Shown piece after piece: positions 1-8,589 of a DNA stretch of 64,000 nucleotides. Under the pieces are notes generated by a model. The model saw only the letters and a list, made by a program, of their open reading frames with translations, was not told the DNA's origin and made no database searches. This DNA is from Methylocystis silviterrae (GTDB lineage Bacteria > Pseudomonadota > Alphaproteobacteria > Rhizobiales > Beijerinckiaceae). Each line of letters begins with the position of its first letter. The stretch's first letter is position 1. The position numbers were made by a program, and so were the translations under genes. The DNA lies in NCBI RefSeq assembly GCF_013350005.1, contig NZ_JABVWW010000007.1:129501-193500 (forward strand), written 5' to 3'.

Positions 1-821
1 CCGATCGACGACCACAGCGAGTAGCGCCCGCCAACCCAATCCCAGAAGCCGAAGACGCGCGCGGGATCGATTCCGAATTCGGCGACCTTGTCGAGCCTGG
101 TCGAGACGGCGGCGAAATGCGACTTCACCGCAGCTTCGCCGAGCGCTGCGACGATGCGGGTGCGCGCGCTTCTCGCGTTCGCCATCGTCTCCTGCGTCGT
201 GAACGTCTTCGATGAGATGATGAACAGCGTGCGCGCCAAATCGAGATTTTGCAGCGTGTCATCGAGATCGGCGCCGTCGACATTGGCGACGAAATGCATG
301 CGCGGACCCTCGCCGGCAAAGGGCGAGAGCGCGCGCGACGCCATCGCCGGACCCAGGTCCGAACCGCCGATGCCGATATTGACCACATCGCCGAACGGCG
401 CGCCTGTCGCGCCGCGAAGGTCGCCAGAGCGCACGGCGCGCGCGAAGGCGAAAACCTTGTCGCGTTCGGCTTCGATCAGCGGCCGCATGTTTTCGCCGCC
501 GACGAGAAGCGGACGCGACGAGAGATCGCGCAGCGCCATATGCATGGCGGCGCGCCTTTCGGTGTTGTTGATGCGTTCGCCAGAGAACAACGCTTCGCGC
601 CGCGCGTCGAGATCACGCGTCTTCGCCAGCGAGGTCAGCAGCGCGATCGTCTCGCGCGTCACTCGGTGCTTGGAGAAGTCGAAGAGAAAATCGTCAAGCT
701 TGACGCTGAAATTTCTAAAACGCGCGGAGTCCTCCGCAAAGAGATCGAGCGTTCGCGTCCGCGCCAAAGCGGAAGCGTGGAACTTCAGCGCCTCAAAAGC
801 GACGGCGACGGCGTCCGACAT
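1..821 (-). CDS. pgi: glucose-6-phosphate isomerase, N-terminal part (runs off left edge)
   Basis: Cytosolic enzyme interconverting glucose-6-phosphate and fructose-6-phosphate. Only the first ~273 residues are in the window; the C-terminal half with the catalytic Glu, His and Lys lies outside. Visible are the glycine-rich sugar-phosphate loop [12 protein letters not shown] (about 350-385) and, at the truncated end, the family signature [13 protein letters not shown]. The ATG at 821 gives the N-terminus [17 protein letters not shown]. No neighbour shares its strand immediately upstream; the next gene is divergent, so the 173 bp between them probably holds both promoters. The assignment is certain from the two motifs; the truncation is an artefact of the window. 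Confidence 0.95.
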   Translation of the reverse strand, partial: MSDAVAVAFEALKFHASALARTRTLDLFAEDSARFRNFSVKLDDFLFDFSKHRVTRETIALLTSLAKTRDLDARREALFSGERINNTERRAAMHMALRDLSSRPLLVGGENMRPLIEAERDKVFAFARAVRSGDLRGATGAPFGDVVNIGIGGSDLGPAMASRALSPFAGEGPRMHFVANVDGADLDDTLQNLDLARTLFIISSKTFTTQETMANARSARTRIVAALGEAAVKSHFAAVSTRLDKVAEFGIDPARVFGFWDWVGGRYSLWSSI

Positions 822-994
822 TCTATTCTCGAAAAGCAAGGGTGTTTCCTTAGCGATTTGTAGCCGATTCGAAGGCGGAGGGCGCGCAACGACTTTACGC
901 CGAGAGGCTGGACCCTAAATTTTTACTGTATTGTGACAGAGGGATGTGAAATCCATATCTGTTCAATGACGGTTTTCTGACAGCAAGGACGACG

Positions 995-2035
995 ATGGAC
1001 GCGATTCACTTCCTCGACGTGCGCGACGGCGGCCCGGTCGCCCATGCGACGGCGCGGATCGACGCGGCGGCCGCGCTTCGCAAGGCCTGTCTTGGCGCGG
1101 CGGCGCCGGTCGGCCGCCTGTGCCTGCCGCCGATTGACCGTATCGCCGCGAATTGGCTGAAACGCTCCGCCTCCGCCTATCGGGGGGAGCTTGAGCGCAT
1201 CGTCGCCATTCTCGGCTTTCCCGGCGCGATGACGCTGAACATGTCCTATCTCTTCGCCTGCACCACCCAGGCTTACGAGGACGAGCACGGTCTGCCGCGC
1301 CTGCGCCGCACGCTCGACTGGCCCTTTCAGGGCCTCGGCAGGGGCGTCGAAATCGCGTTGCAGTCCGGCGCGGCCGGCGAATTTTACAACGCCACCTGGC
1401 CGGGGGCCGTGGGCGTGCTGAGCGCGATGGCTCCCGGCCGCTTTTGCGCCTCGATCAATCAGGCGCCGATGAAGCGGCGCACGCAGGGCTCCATCGGCTT
1501 CGCCTATGACGCCGTCCTCAATCTGCGCGACGCCTTGGCAAGCGAAGGCGGCTGGCCGCCGGACCATGTGCTGCGCTATGCCTTCGAAAATTGCGCGAAT
1601 TTCGAGGCGGCCGTCGAGTTTATCGCCAGCGCGCCGATTGCGCGTCCAACGCTCTTCACCCTGGCGGGGGTCAGGCGCGGCGAGTTGGCGCTGATCGAAC
1701 GCACGGAACATGAGGCGCGCGTTCTGCGCGGGCCGGTCATCGTCGTCAATGATTGGCAGGAGCCGCAGGCCGGCTGGCAGGCGCGCATGAGCTATGAAAA
1801 CAACGTCAATCGCAAGGCGGCGATGCGCGCCGTCGCGCCCGACGCGCCGCCCTTTTCCTGGGTGCGTGAGCCCGTGCTCAACCGCTTGACGCGCCTCGCG
1901 GTGGAAATGTGCGCCGTCGGCGTGGGCGATTTCGCTGCGCGCGGCTACGAGTGCCCCTATTTGAAAGGCCAGCCGGAGCCTGTGACGCAGGATTTCTTTC
2001 TGAACGCGGCCACGCCCACGGCGCTCGCCGCCTAA
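995..2035 (+). CDS. acid-ceramidase/NAAA-like linear amide C-N hydrolase (Ntn family)
   Basis: A 346-residue protein resembling the N-terminal-nucleophile hydrolases that include acid ceramidase, N-acylethanolamine amidase and choloylglycine hydrolase. The likely nucleophile is Cys89 in LFACTTQAYEDEHG, followed by RTLDW, the position of the conserved Arg/Asp in this superfamily. Later landmarks are SINQAP, a ...VNDW... turn and SYENNVNRKAAM near residue 270. These enzymes mature by cleavage just before the Cys, which here would release an alpha chain of ~88 residues. No signal peptide is evident, unlike the lysosomal relatives, so a cytosolic role is likely. An AAGGA sequence 5 nt before the ATG supports the start. 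The substrate (N-acyl amide, ceramide-like lipid, penicillin, acyl-homoserine lactone) cannot be told from the sequence. Confidence 0.7.
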   Translation: MDAIHFLDVRDGGPVAHATARIDAAAALRKACLGAAAPVGRLCLPPIDRIAANWLKRSASAYRGELERIVAILGFPGAMTLNMSYLFACTTQAYEDEHGLPRLRRTLDWPFQGLGRGVEIALQSGAAGEFYNATWPGAVGVLSAMAPGRFCASINQAPMKRRTQGSIGFAYDAVLNLRDALASEGGWPPDHVLRYAFENCANFEAAVEFIASAPIARPTLFTLAGVRRGELALIERTEHEARVLRGPVIVVNDWQEPQAGWQARMSYENNVNRKAAMRAVAPDAPPFSWVREPVLNRLTRLAVEMCAVGVGDFAARGYECPYLKGQPEPVTQDFFLNAATPTALAA

Positions 2036-2997
2036 TTGAGTTTCGGCGCGCTGGCGCGTCGCAGCCGATCATTGATCGCCTCGCCCAGCCCCCGCTCGGG
2101 TATATGCGCCACGGCGACATTGGCGATTTGGCGCGCGTCGAATTCCCGCAAATGGGCAAAGAGGTTAGCCGCCGCCTCCACGAGATCGCCCGACGGCGAT
2201 AGATCGAGCACAAAGGCTCCGGGTTTGGCGCGCGGGGCGAGCCGGGCGCCAAAATCGAGCGCCGCTTCGCCTTCATTGAGGTCGAGCGCCTCCAGACGCA
2301 GGCGCGCGGCAGGCGCGTAATGGGACGGCGTCATGCCGGGCGCGAGGATTTCAGCGTGCGCCTGCGCCGCAAGCTTTGCCCCGAGGATCTTCTCGATCGC
2401 CTCGCGCGCGACCGCGCCGGGACGCAGCAATACGGGGGAGCTTTCACAAAAGGACACGATCGTCGACTCCAGCCCGGCGGCGGTGCGGCCGCCGTCCAGG
2501 ATCATGTCGACCTTGCCCGAAAGATCTTGCGCGACATGCGCCGCAGTCACCGGGCTCACATGGCCGGAGCGGTTGGCCGAAGGCGCCGCGATCGGCCGGC
2601 CGAGCGCGGCGATCAGCGCTTGCGCGACAGGATGCGCCGGAATCCGAACCGCGACGCTCGGCAGGCCGGCCCGGACGAGATCGCAAACCGCCCCGCCCGG
2701 CGCGACGGGCGCGACGATCGTCAGCGGCCCCGGCCAGAAGGACGCGGCGAGACGCAGCGCAAGCTCAGGCAGAGCCGCCTCGCGACGGGCGGCTTCGAGA
2801 TCGGCGACATGCGCGATCAGCGGATTGAACGAGGGGCGGTCTTTGGCGTCGTAGATCCGGGCGACCGCCCACGCCTGCGTCGCATCGGCGCCGAGGCCAT
2901 AGACGGTCTCGGTCGGGAAGGCGACCAGTCCGCCCTCGCGCAGGATCGCCGCGGCGCGAGCAATGGCGGCGGCGTCAGCCGGCGCAACAATCGTCAC
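2032..2997 (-). CDS. tsaC: L-threonylcarbamoyladenylate synthase (Sua5/YrdC/YwlC family)
   Basis: Makes threonylcarbamoyl-AMP from Thr, bicarbonate and ATP, the first step of t6A37 modification of ANN-reading tRNAs. The YrdC domain fills residues 1-200: GLVAFPTETVYGLGADA, then KDRPSFNPLIAHV (the K-x-R...S-x-N nucleotide/threonine site), FWPGPLTIV and APSANRSGHVSPV. The ~115-residue C-terminal extension marks the longer Sua5 type rather than short TsaC. The start is a GTG that overlaps the stop of the upstream peptidase gene as GTGA (2994-2997), so the two are translationally coupled. The 3' end overlaps the convergent Ntn hydrolase by 4 bp. Confidence 0.93.
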   Translation of the reverse strand: MTIVAPADAAAIARAAAILREGGLVAFPTETVYGLGADATQAWAVARIYDAKDRPSFNPLIAHVADLEAARREAALPELALRLAASFWPGPLTIVAPVAPGGAVCDLVRAGLPSVAVRIPAHPVAQALIAALGRPIAAPSANRSGHVSPVTAAHVAQDLSGKVDMILDGGRTAAGLESTIVSFCESSPVLLRPGAVAREAIEKILGAKLAAQAHAEILAPGMTPSHYAPAARLRLEALDLNEGEAALDFGARLAPRAKPGAFVLDLSPSGDLVEAAANLFAHLREFDARQIANVAVAHIPERGLGEAINDRLRRASAPKLN

Positions 2998-3752
2998 GCG
3001 TTGCGGCCGCTGTACGGAGGCTTGGGGATCGCCATATGCGCCTCGCGCAGCGCCTTCGACCAGCTCTCGCGCAAATCGCGAAAATACGGATCGTTCGAAC
3101 CGATCCGGGTCGCCACCTCCGTCTGCAGCGCGTCGCGACGCAGCAGCGCGATATCGATCGGCATGCCGACCGAAAGATTCGAGCGCATGGTCGAATCCAT
3201 CGAAATAAGCCCGATCTTCAGCGCATCATAAATGTCGGTGTCATAGGCGACCGCGCGGTCGAGTATGGGCTTTCCATATTTGTGCTCGCCGATCTGCAGA
3301 TAATTGGTGTCCGGCGTGCATTCGATGCTGTTGCCGGCCGTATAGATCATGAAAAGACGGAGCGGCCCCCCGGCGATCTGACCGCCGAGCAGCAGGGACA
3401 CGTCGAAGCTGACGCCCTGCGCCGCAGGCTCCCCCTCGGCGTTGCCCATCTGGGAGCGCGAAAGGCGGACCGCGCGCCCCACGAGCTGCGCGGCATGCAG
3501 CATGTTCGGCGTATTCATGACGCTTTCCACGACGCCGCTCTCGGGATGCTCGATCCCGTCGCCGATCAGGTTCACGACGCCCTGCGTCACCGAGAGATTG
3601 CCCGAGGCGGCAAGCATCAGCACGCGCTCGCCGGGCCGCTCGAAGAGATACAGCTTGCGGAACGTCGAAATGTTGTCGAGCCCGGCGTTGGTGCGGGTAT
3701 CCGCGATCATCACCAGTCCATCGCGCACCAGAATGCCGCAACAATAGGTCAT
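2994..3752 (-). CDS. proteasome-like peptidase, Anbu type (HslV relative)
   Basis: A 252-residue beta-type proteasome homologue. It starts MTYCCGILVRDGLVMIADTR; removal of Met would expose the catalytic Thr1, and ADTRTNAG and FRKLYLF supply the Asp and Lys equivalents of HslV (Asp17, Lys33). This matches the Anbu (ancestral beta subunit) branch, which forms open-ring or helical assemblies in known members. In many bacteria Anbu sits with a circularly permuted ATP-grasp protein, an alpha-E protein and a transglutaminase-like protein; none of those is beside it here. Instead it is coupled to tsaC by a 4-bp GTGA overlap. The ATG at 3752 is preferred over in-frame upstream starts because it restores the canonical N-terminal Thr. 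Confidence 0.88.
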   Translation of the reverse strand: MTYCCGILVRDGLVMIADTRTNAGLDNISTFRKLYLFERPGERVLMLAASGNLSVTQGVVNLIGDGIEHPESGVVESVMNTPNMLHAAQLVGRAVRLSRSQMGNAEGEPAAQGVSFDVSLLLGGQIAGGPLRLFMIYTAGNSIECTPDTNYLQIGEHKYGKPILDRAVAYDTDIYDALKIGLISMDSTMRSNLSVGMPIDIALLRRDALQTEVATRIGSNDPYFRDLRESWSKALREAHMAIPKPPYSGRNA

Positions 3753-3841
3753 GTGACTCCGCAGCGGTTCGCGCCAAACGCTGCAGGACTTACAAGTTTC
3801 AGGCCATGAGGCAAGTGTGGCGGAGCCACAGCGAAGGAAAA

Positions 3842-5041
3842 TCAGTCGCCGTTTTCGCTCTTGTAAGGAAGCTCTGCCGCATGTTCGGCGGCCCATTCCG
3901 CCACCGCCGCGCGCTCGCGCGCCAGATAGTCCGAGACCGCCTCGGCGAGGCGCGGGTCGGCCAGGTAATGAGCCGAATGGGTGATCACCGGCCGATAGCC
4001 CCGCGCGATCTTATGCTCGCCCTGGGCGCCGGCTTCGACGCGCTTGTAGCCGTGGCGGATCGCGAATTCGATCGCCTGATAGTAGCAGACCTCGAAGTGG
4101 AGAAACGGCAGCGCCTCCAGCGCCCCCCAATTGCGCCCGTAGATTGCGTCGTCGCCAAGAAAATTGATCGCTCCGGCGATATGCCGCGCGCCGCGACGCG
4201 CCATGACCAGCAGGATGCGATCCGCCATGCGCGCGCCGATCTCGTCGAAGAACGCGCGAGTCAAATAGGGGCGACCCCATTTGCGCGCGCCTGTATCCAT
4301 GTAGAAGTCGAAAAACGAATCCCAGTGCTCCGAACGAATGTCGCTTCCCGTCAGCAGATCAATTGTGATGCCGTCGCCGAGCGCTTCGCGTCGCTCACGC
4401 TTGATCGCCTTGCGCTTGCGCGCCGTGAGCCGCGCCAGAAAATCCTCGAAGTCGGCATAGCCTTCATTGACGAAGTGGAACTGTTCTCCGGCGCGGTAAA
4501 TGAATCCGGCGCCGCTCAGCGCAACGCATTCCTGCTCCGTGCAGAACGTGACGTGAATGGAGGACGCGCCGCTCGCCTTGCGCAATCCCTGCAAGGCGGC
4601 GATCAGCGCATCGCGCGCCCCTTCGGGCGCATCACGCGCGATCAGCAGCCGACGCCCGGTCACAGGCGTGAAGGGCGCGGCCACCTGAATCTTCGGATAG
4701 TAGCGTCCGCCCGCAAGCTCATAAGCCTGCGCCCAACTTTGATCGAACACATATTCGCCGAGGCTATGCGTTTTGATATAGGCCGGCGCGCAGGCGACAA
4801 GCCGCCCCCGCGAATCTTCGACGAGCGCATGCGCCGGCGCCCAGCCGACGCGCGCGCCGACCGACTTCGACGATTCGAGCGCGCGCAAAAACGCGTGCGA
4901 GATAAAAGGATTATATCGCTCGCCGACCGCGTCCGGCAGGCCGGGCGGATTGGCGCAGGCGTCCCAAGCCTCAGCCGCGACGGAGTCGAGCGATTCGGCG
5001 TATCGGACCGAAAATTCTTGCGCCGAAAATTCTTGCGCCAT
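3842..5041 (-). CDS. FemAB/GNAT-like protein (DUF482, peptidogalycan family)
   Basis: A 399-residue protein of the DUF482 (FemAB_like) family, which has a GNAT-type acyltransferase fold and is annotated in many alphaproteobacteria as peptidogalycan biosynthesis. Features are NPFISHAFLRALE near residue 45, a DQSWAQAYE block, a basic RKRKAIKRERREA stretch around 195-210, and the C-terminal EAGAQGEHKIARGYRP followed by THSAHY. There is no signal peptide or membrane segment. Two in-frame copies of a 15-bp unit (5010-5024 and 5025-5039) encode the N-terminal AQEFS-AQEFS repeat. The exact acceptor substrate is unknown. The ATG at 5041 is chosen over one nine codons upstream because it matches the expected N-terminus. 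Confidence 0.75.
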   Translation of the reverse strand: MAQEFSAQEFSVRYAESLDSVAAEAWDACANPPGLPDAVGERYNPFISHAFLRALESSKSVGARVGWAPAHALVEDSRGRLVACAPAYIKTHSLGEYVFDQSWAQAYELAGGRYYPKIQVAAPFTPVTGRRLLIARDAPEGARDALIAALQGLRKASGASSIHVTFCTEQECVALSGAGFIYRAGEQFHFVNEGYADFEDFLARLTARKRKAIKRERREALGDGITIDLLTGSDIRSEHWDSFFDFYMDTGARKWGRPYLTRAFFDEIGARMADRILLVMARRGARHIAGAINFLGDDAIYGRNWGALEALPFLHFEVCYYQAIEFAIRHGYKRVEAGAQGEHKIARGYRPVITHSAHYLADPRLAEAVSDYLARERAAVAEWAAEHAAELPYKSENGD

Positions 5042-5164
5042 GTGTCCGGTGGAGCAGCCGCGTTTCAAAGCTTTCTAGCACAGCGTCGCGGAGCCCTCTA
5101 ACATGGCGCTGAGGGCGACCTCATCCAAGCGCGACGTTTTTGATGGAAGCAAAAAGCGAGCCGC

Positions 5165-6253
5165 ATGAGAATTAACAGTCGCGACTACAGAACGATCTGG
5201 CTCGATTCGGACGGGCGGCGGGTGCATGTCATCGATCAGACCGTGCTCCCGCATCGCTTCGAGACGAGAACGCTCGCGAGTTGCGAAGACGCCGCTGAAG
5301 CGATCTGCGCGATGAGGGTGCGCGGCGCGCCGCTCATCGGCGTGACCGGCGCCTATGGCATGGCGCTCGCCGCCTGGCGCGATCCAAGCGACGCCGCCAT
5401 CGAGAGCGCCCATTCGGCGCTGCTCGCCACGCGGCCAACGGCCGTCAATCTGCGCTGGGCGCTCGATCGGCTGCGTGCGCTTTTGCTCGCCGCGCCGATC
5501 TCCGCCCGCGCCGGCCTCGCCTATGCGGAGGCCGCCAAGATCGCTGAAGAAGACGTCGCCGCCTGCCAAGCCATCGGCCGCTTCGGCGCCGAACTCATTC
5601 ATAAAGCGCGCCTCGGCGAGGGTCCCGTCAACATCCTCACCCATTGCAACGCCGGCTGGCTTGCCACCGTCGATTGGGGCACGGCGCTGGCGCCGATCTA
5701 TACGGCGGCGCGGCAAGGCGCGTCGATACATGTTTGGGTGGACGAAACGCGTCCGCGCAACCAAGGGGCGAGCCTAACGGCCTTCGAACTGCTGGGCGAA
5801 GAGGTTCCACATACGATCATCGCCGATAACGCCGGCGGCCATCTGATGCAACATGGTCTTGTCGATCTCGTCATCGTCGGCAGCGATCGTACGACGCGCG
5901 CCGGCGACGTGTGCAACAAGATCGGCACCTATCTCAAGGCGCTCGCGGCGCACGACAATGACGTGCCGTTCTATGTCGCGCTGCCGTCTTCGACCGTCGA
6001 TTGGCGCATCGCCGACGGCGTCCGTGACATTCCGATCGAAGAGCGCAGCGCGCGCGAAGTCACCCATATCAGCGGCCGGGGCGTCGACGGCGCGCCGATC
6101 GAAATTCAGCTCACGCCCGACGGCTCTGCGGCGCGCAATTTCGGCTTCGACGTCACGCCGTCGCGCTTTGTCACGGGCCTCATTACCGAGCGCGGCGTCT
6201 GCGCCGCGACGGAAGAAGGGCTGAGGGGATTGTTCCCGGACCTTGGCGTTTAG
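5165..6253 (+). CDS. mtnA: S-methyl-5-thioribose-1-phosphate isomerase
   Basis: Converts 5-methylthioribose-1-phosphate to 5-methylthioribulose-1-phosphate in salvage of methylthioadenosine, a by-product of polyamine and homoserine-lactone synthesis. The 362-residue length is normal for the family. Visible motifs are MRVRGAPLIGVTGAYG (phosphate-binding), HCNAGWLATVDWGTAL containing the catalytic Cys, DETRPRNQGASLTAFEL, and GSDRTTRAGDVCNKIGTY containing the catalytic Asp, all shared with eIF2B-related MtnA and absent from true eIF2B. Its 3' end overlaps the stop codon of a convergent fucA-type aldolase, a probable next enzyme in the same pathway. Confidence 0.95.
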   Translation: MRINSRDYRTIWLDSDGRRVHVIDQTVLPHRFETRTLASCEDAAEAICAMRVRGAPLIGVTGAYGMALAAWRDPSDAAIESAHSALLATRPTAVNLRWALDRLRALLLAAPISARAGLAYAEAAKIAEEDVAACQAIGRFGAELIHKARLGEGPVNILTHCNAGWLATVDWGTALAPIYTAARQGASIHVWVDETRPRNQGASLTAFELLGEEVPHTIIADNAGGHLMQHGLVDLVIVGSDRTTRAGDVCNKIGTYLKALAAHDNDVPFYVALPSSTVDWRIADGVRDIPIEERSAREVTHISGRGVDGAPIEIQLTPDGSAARNFGFDVTPSRFVTGLITERGVCAATEEGLRGLFPDLGV

Positions 6254-6912
6254 CGAAGCTCTTTCGAACTCTCGCGGGTTCCGTAGTTCTTGAAGCGCTC
6301 CACCGTGCGCATGATCTCATCATCGGAAAGCACGACGGGTTCACCGGCGAGCGCGCCGAGGTAGAAGACCTGCGCAAGCGCTTCGAGCTCGACCGCGCGC
6401 CACAGGGTTCTGCGCATAGTCGCGCCGGTGACGATGGCGCCGTGATTGGCGAGCAGCACGCCGTCGCGATCCGCAAGCCCCGCCACGACGAGCCGCGACA
6501 GCTCCGCCGTGCCGTAAGGCGCGTAACCGACGCAGCGCACGGTCGGGCCGCCGAAGGCGGCGATCATGTAATGCACGGCGGGAATGTCGCGCCGCAAGGT
6601 CGCGATCGTCGTCGCATAGGGCGAATGCATATGCGCGATAGCGTTCACGTCCGGTCGCGCGCGGTAGATGTCGAGATGGAACCGCCACTCGCTGGACGGC
6701 GGCAAAGGACCCTCGAAGACACCCTCGCCCGCCAGCGGCAGGCGCGCGATCAGACCAGGGGAAAGCTCGCGGCTGGGAACGCCGCTCGGCGTGACAAGCG
6801 CGGCCTCGCCAACCCGCAAGGACAGATTGCCCGCCGAGCCGTGATTGAGCCCCAGCCGCTCCATCTCCTTCGCGGCGTCGACGATCTCCGCGCGCGCGTC
6901 GCGTTCGTTCAT
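6250..6912 (-). CDS. class II aldolase, FucA/Ald2-like
   Basis: A 220-residue zinc aldolase very like L-fuculose-1-phosphate aldolase: LGLNHGSAGNLSLR and VTPSG (phosphate site), SSEWRFH (catalytic Glu), AHMHSPYA (two Zn His), VHYMIAA (catalytic Tyr), ANHGAIV (third Zn His) and a C-terminal LSDDEIMRTVERFKNYG that closely parallels E. coli FucA. FucA-like enzymes named Ald2 act after MtnA in the methylthioadenosine-DHAP shunt, splitting 5-methylthioribulose-1-P into DHAP and methylthioacetaldehyde. The adjacency to mtnA suggests that role. MtnB dehydratase belongs to the same fold but matches these motifs less well. It is convergent with mtnA, so the pair is not one operon. The ATG at 6912 is chosen because the upstream in-frame extension has no family similarity. 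Confidence 0.8.
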   Translation of the reverse strand: MNERDARAEIVDAAKEMERLGLNHGSAGNLSLRVGEAALVTPSGVPSRELSPGLIARLPLAGEGVFEGPLPPSSEWRFHLDIYRARPDVNAIAHMHSPYATTIATLRRDIPAVHYMIAAFGGPTVRCVGYAPYGTAELSRLVVAGLADRDGVLLANHGAIVTGATMRRTLWRAVELEALAQVFYLGALAGEPVVLSDDEIMRTVERFKNYGTRESSKELR

Positions 6913-7077
6913 GCGGGAAGCCTTACAGGCGCGGCGCGGCCCGTGGCAAGACAAGCTGTCGTATGCAGACGGCCCGCGCGCCAGGGCGAACGGGAGCGCG
7001 CGATGAGAGCGATTGCATGCAAGCCCGCGATATTGCGCGCGCTCGGGTTGCGGTATAGGAGGGGCGTCCCCGTCTCG

Positions 7078-7153
7078 GGGCCGGTAGCTCAATGGTTAGA
7101 GCCGGCCGCTCATAACGGTCTGGTTGCAGGTTCGAGTCCTGCCCGGCCCACCA
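7078..7153 (+). tRNA. tRNA with CAU anticodon (probably Ile2, lysidine type; Met possible)
   Basis: A complete cloverleaf of 76 nt with encoded CCA (7151-7153). Acceptor stem 7078-7084 pairs with 7143-7149. The D arm is GCTC/GAGC, the anticodon stem 7104-7108 pairs with 7116-7120 around the loop CTCATAA with anticodon CAT at 7111-7113, and the T arm is GCAGG-TTCGAGT-CCTGC. A normal C1-G72-type acceptor pair argues against initiator tRNA. CTCATAA loops occur in both elongator Met and tRNA-Ile2, where C34 becomes lysidine; the overall pattern is closer to Ile2 but cannot be settled by eye. The 3' side opens into a patch of atypical sequence. Confidence 0.93.
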
Positions 7154-7560
7154 GCAAATTCAATTACTTAAATTACGCTTTGAAACCAGTAGCTTGATCA
7201 CCCCTCCAGTTCACGCACTCAACCGCTGCAGATCAGTCCGGTCCATGTCCGCCGTAGCTCCCTATATATTTCAAAGCGCCCTTTAGCGCCCGCACCTTTC
7301 GATCGCTATTTGTCCAAAGCATTATTCCAGAACGGCCAGGGCGCCACCCAGTTTCAGTTCATCCTCAAGATCAGCCGGTTATAATCAAATGGATTTGCCA
7401 GCCCTCGCCTGGCCCCGCTTCCTCGTGACTTGCGCGGAACGAACGCTGGCAAGCTGCGTTATAGGGACGCTCGCTTCCGCAAACGCGAACGTAAGCTTTC
7501 GATCCGTCGAAGCGACGATCTCCCCAAGATGCTTGTGAAATTGGCTGAGGGATTTTGCGC
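7154..7560. other. 407-bp non-coding patch 3' of the tRNA, AT-richer than surroundings
   Basis: No gene is supported here. The composition is visibly less GC-rich than the flanks. One forward frame stays open and ends at 7381 with the residues FQFILKISRL, preceded by APFDRYLSKALFQNGQGATQ. It has no convincing start codon or ribosome-binding site, so it may be the tail of a decayed gene. No copy of the tRNA 3' end was seen downstream, so an att duplication is not supported. Confidence 0.4.
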
Positions 7561-8589
7561 ATGTACATGACGCCCATCGACTTTATCGACCTCGGGTTTC
7601 GCACGTTCATGCGCAATCCATTTTCCGGTCCCGAACACATCTCGCTCCGGAAAGGGGAAAGCGACTTTCGCTTGTTGGGCGCGCGCGAGGGACTCGTGGT
7701 GACGCTCGGTCCGGAGACGTCCTTTTTTGATCGGCCAAGCAGGTCTGTTTGCCGGTGGCCTGGAACACGGACCATCCCGCGCCAAAGTCCTCACTTCGTG
7801 CCGAAACGCGCCTGGATCGCAAATGAGTTCGCGACATTCCTTTACGTGTTCTGCGGCGGCGGAGACGTGAAACTCAATCGGATCGCCACTTCGGAGAAAC
7901 AAAGGGAAATTTTGTTGACGGCTGGCGAAGGCAACGTCGTCGAGAAAATCGATCTGACGAAACTTGCAGGAGACAATTCTCCGCCGCTTCTGTTTCTCCA
8001 GCCTGCCTATCTTTGTTCATCCGCCAATGCCACGATTGAATCCGTTCCCTGTGACGCGTCGACCATGAGTTGGGCGCGAGCGCCCTATGTCTACAGGACT
8101 TGCCCAGTCGACGATTCGTCGACGCCTGCGATCTTATGTCTTGCTGGTAAGACGATGATCTGGTGCGAACGGATCGAGCCCGGCGAGAGTCGGGACTATG
8201 CTCTGGGAAACGTCATTGCGACGACCGCCAATGTCGTTTCCAAACTGCGGCCAACCAGCCAGACTCATCCTGAGGATCGCAAGGCCGCCACATCAAAACA
8301 TGGTCGTTCTCAAGCGAATGCAATTTCGGCGTCCGCAAAGACGAGCCGCGATAGTTCGATCCGCGGGCGACTGCGTGAGTGCGCCGCCGCCACGAAAATC
8401 CTCTTTGAATCGATGCGCGCCCGTGAAGGATTTTTTGTGTGCGAAGTGACCAATGAATCTGACGCGCCGGCCCATGTTTTTATCCAACTCAACAAAGGCA
8501 ATTTTTATGGCGGCTCAGGGCTCGTTGGCATCGTGATAAAACTCGTATCCAGCATCTTCCGTATGTCGCACCTGTCGCTGGGTCATTAG
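7561..8589 (+). CDS. uncharacterised protein, 342 aa (possibly AIM24-like)
   Basis: No confident family. The reading frame is long but its codon use is less GC3-biased than its neighbours, which points to acquisition from elsewhere. The N-terminal ~220 residues look like beta-rich globular sequence with the pattern ILLTAGEGNVVEKIDLTKL, loosely like the glycine-rich core of AIM24-type proteins. A polar, Ser/Lys/Arg-rich linker (about 225-275) follows, then a C-terminal segment ending in a glycine-rich hydrophobic stretch GGSGLVGIVIKLVSSIF that could contact membrane. Nine or so Cys are scattered through it. The start could be the ATG at 7561, the ATG at 7567 or a TTG at 7555; none has a strong ribosome-binding site. 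It stands alone, 3' of a tRNA. Confidence 0.55.
   Translation: MYMTPIDFIDLGFRTFMRNPFSGPEHISLRKGESDFRLLGAREGLVVTLGPETSFFDRPSRSVCRWPGTRTIPRQSPHFVPKRAWIANEFATFLYVFCGGGDVKLNRIATSEKQREILLTAGEGNVVEKIDLTKLAGDNSPPLLFLQPAYLCSSANATIESVPCDASTMSWARAPYVYRTCPVDDSSTPAILCLAGKTMIWCERIEPGESRDYALGNVIATTANVVSKLRPTSQTHPEDRKAATSKHGRSQANAISASAKTSRDSSIRGRLRECAAATKILFESMRAREGFFVCEVTNESDAPAHVFIQLNKGNFYGGSGLVGIVIKLVSSIFRMSHLSLGH

Noticed and set aside
995-1711. Long open frames on the strand opposite real genes (also opposite gltB, queA, hemB, GGDEF and others)
   Set aside because: High-GC codon bias keeps the antisense frames open; they lack ribosome-binding sites and family matches, and are Arg/Ala-rich shadows.
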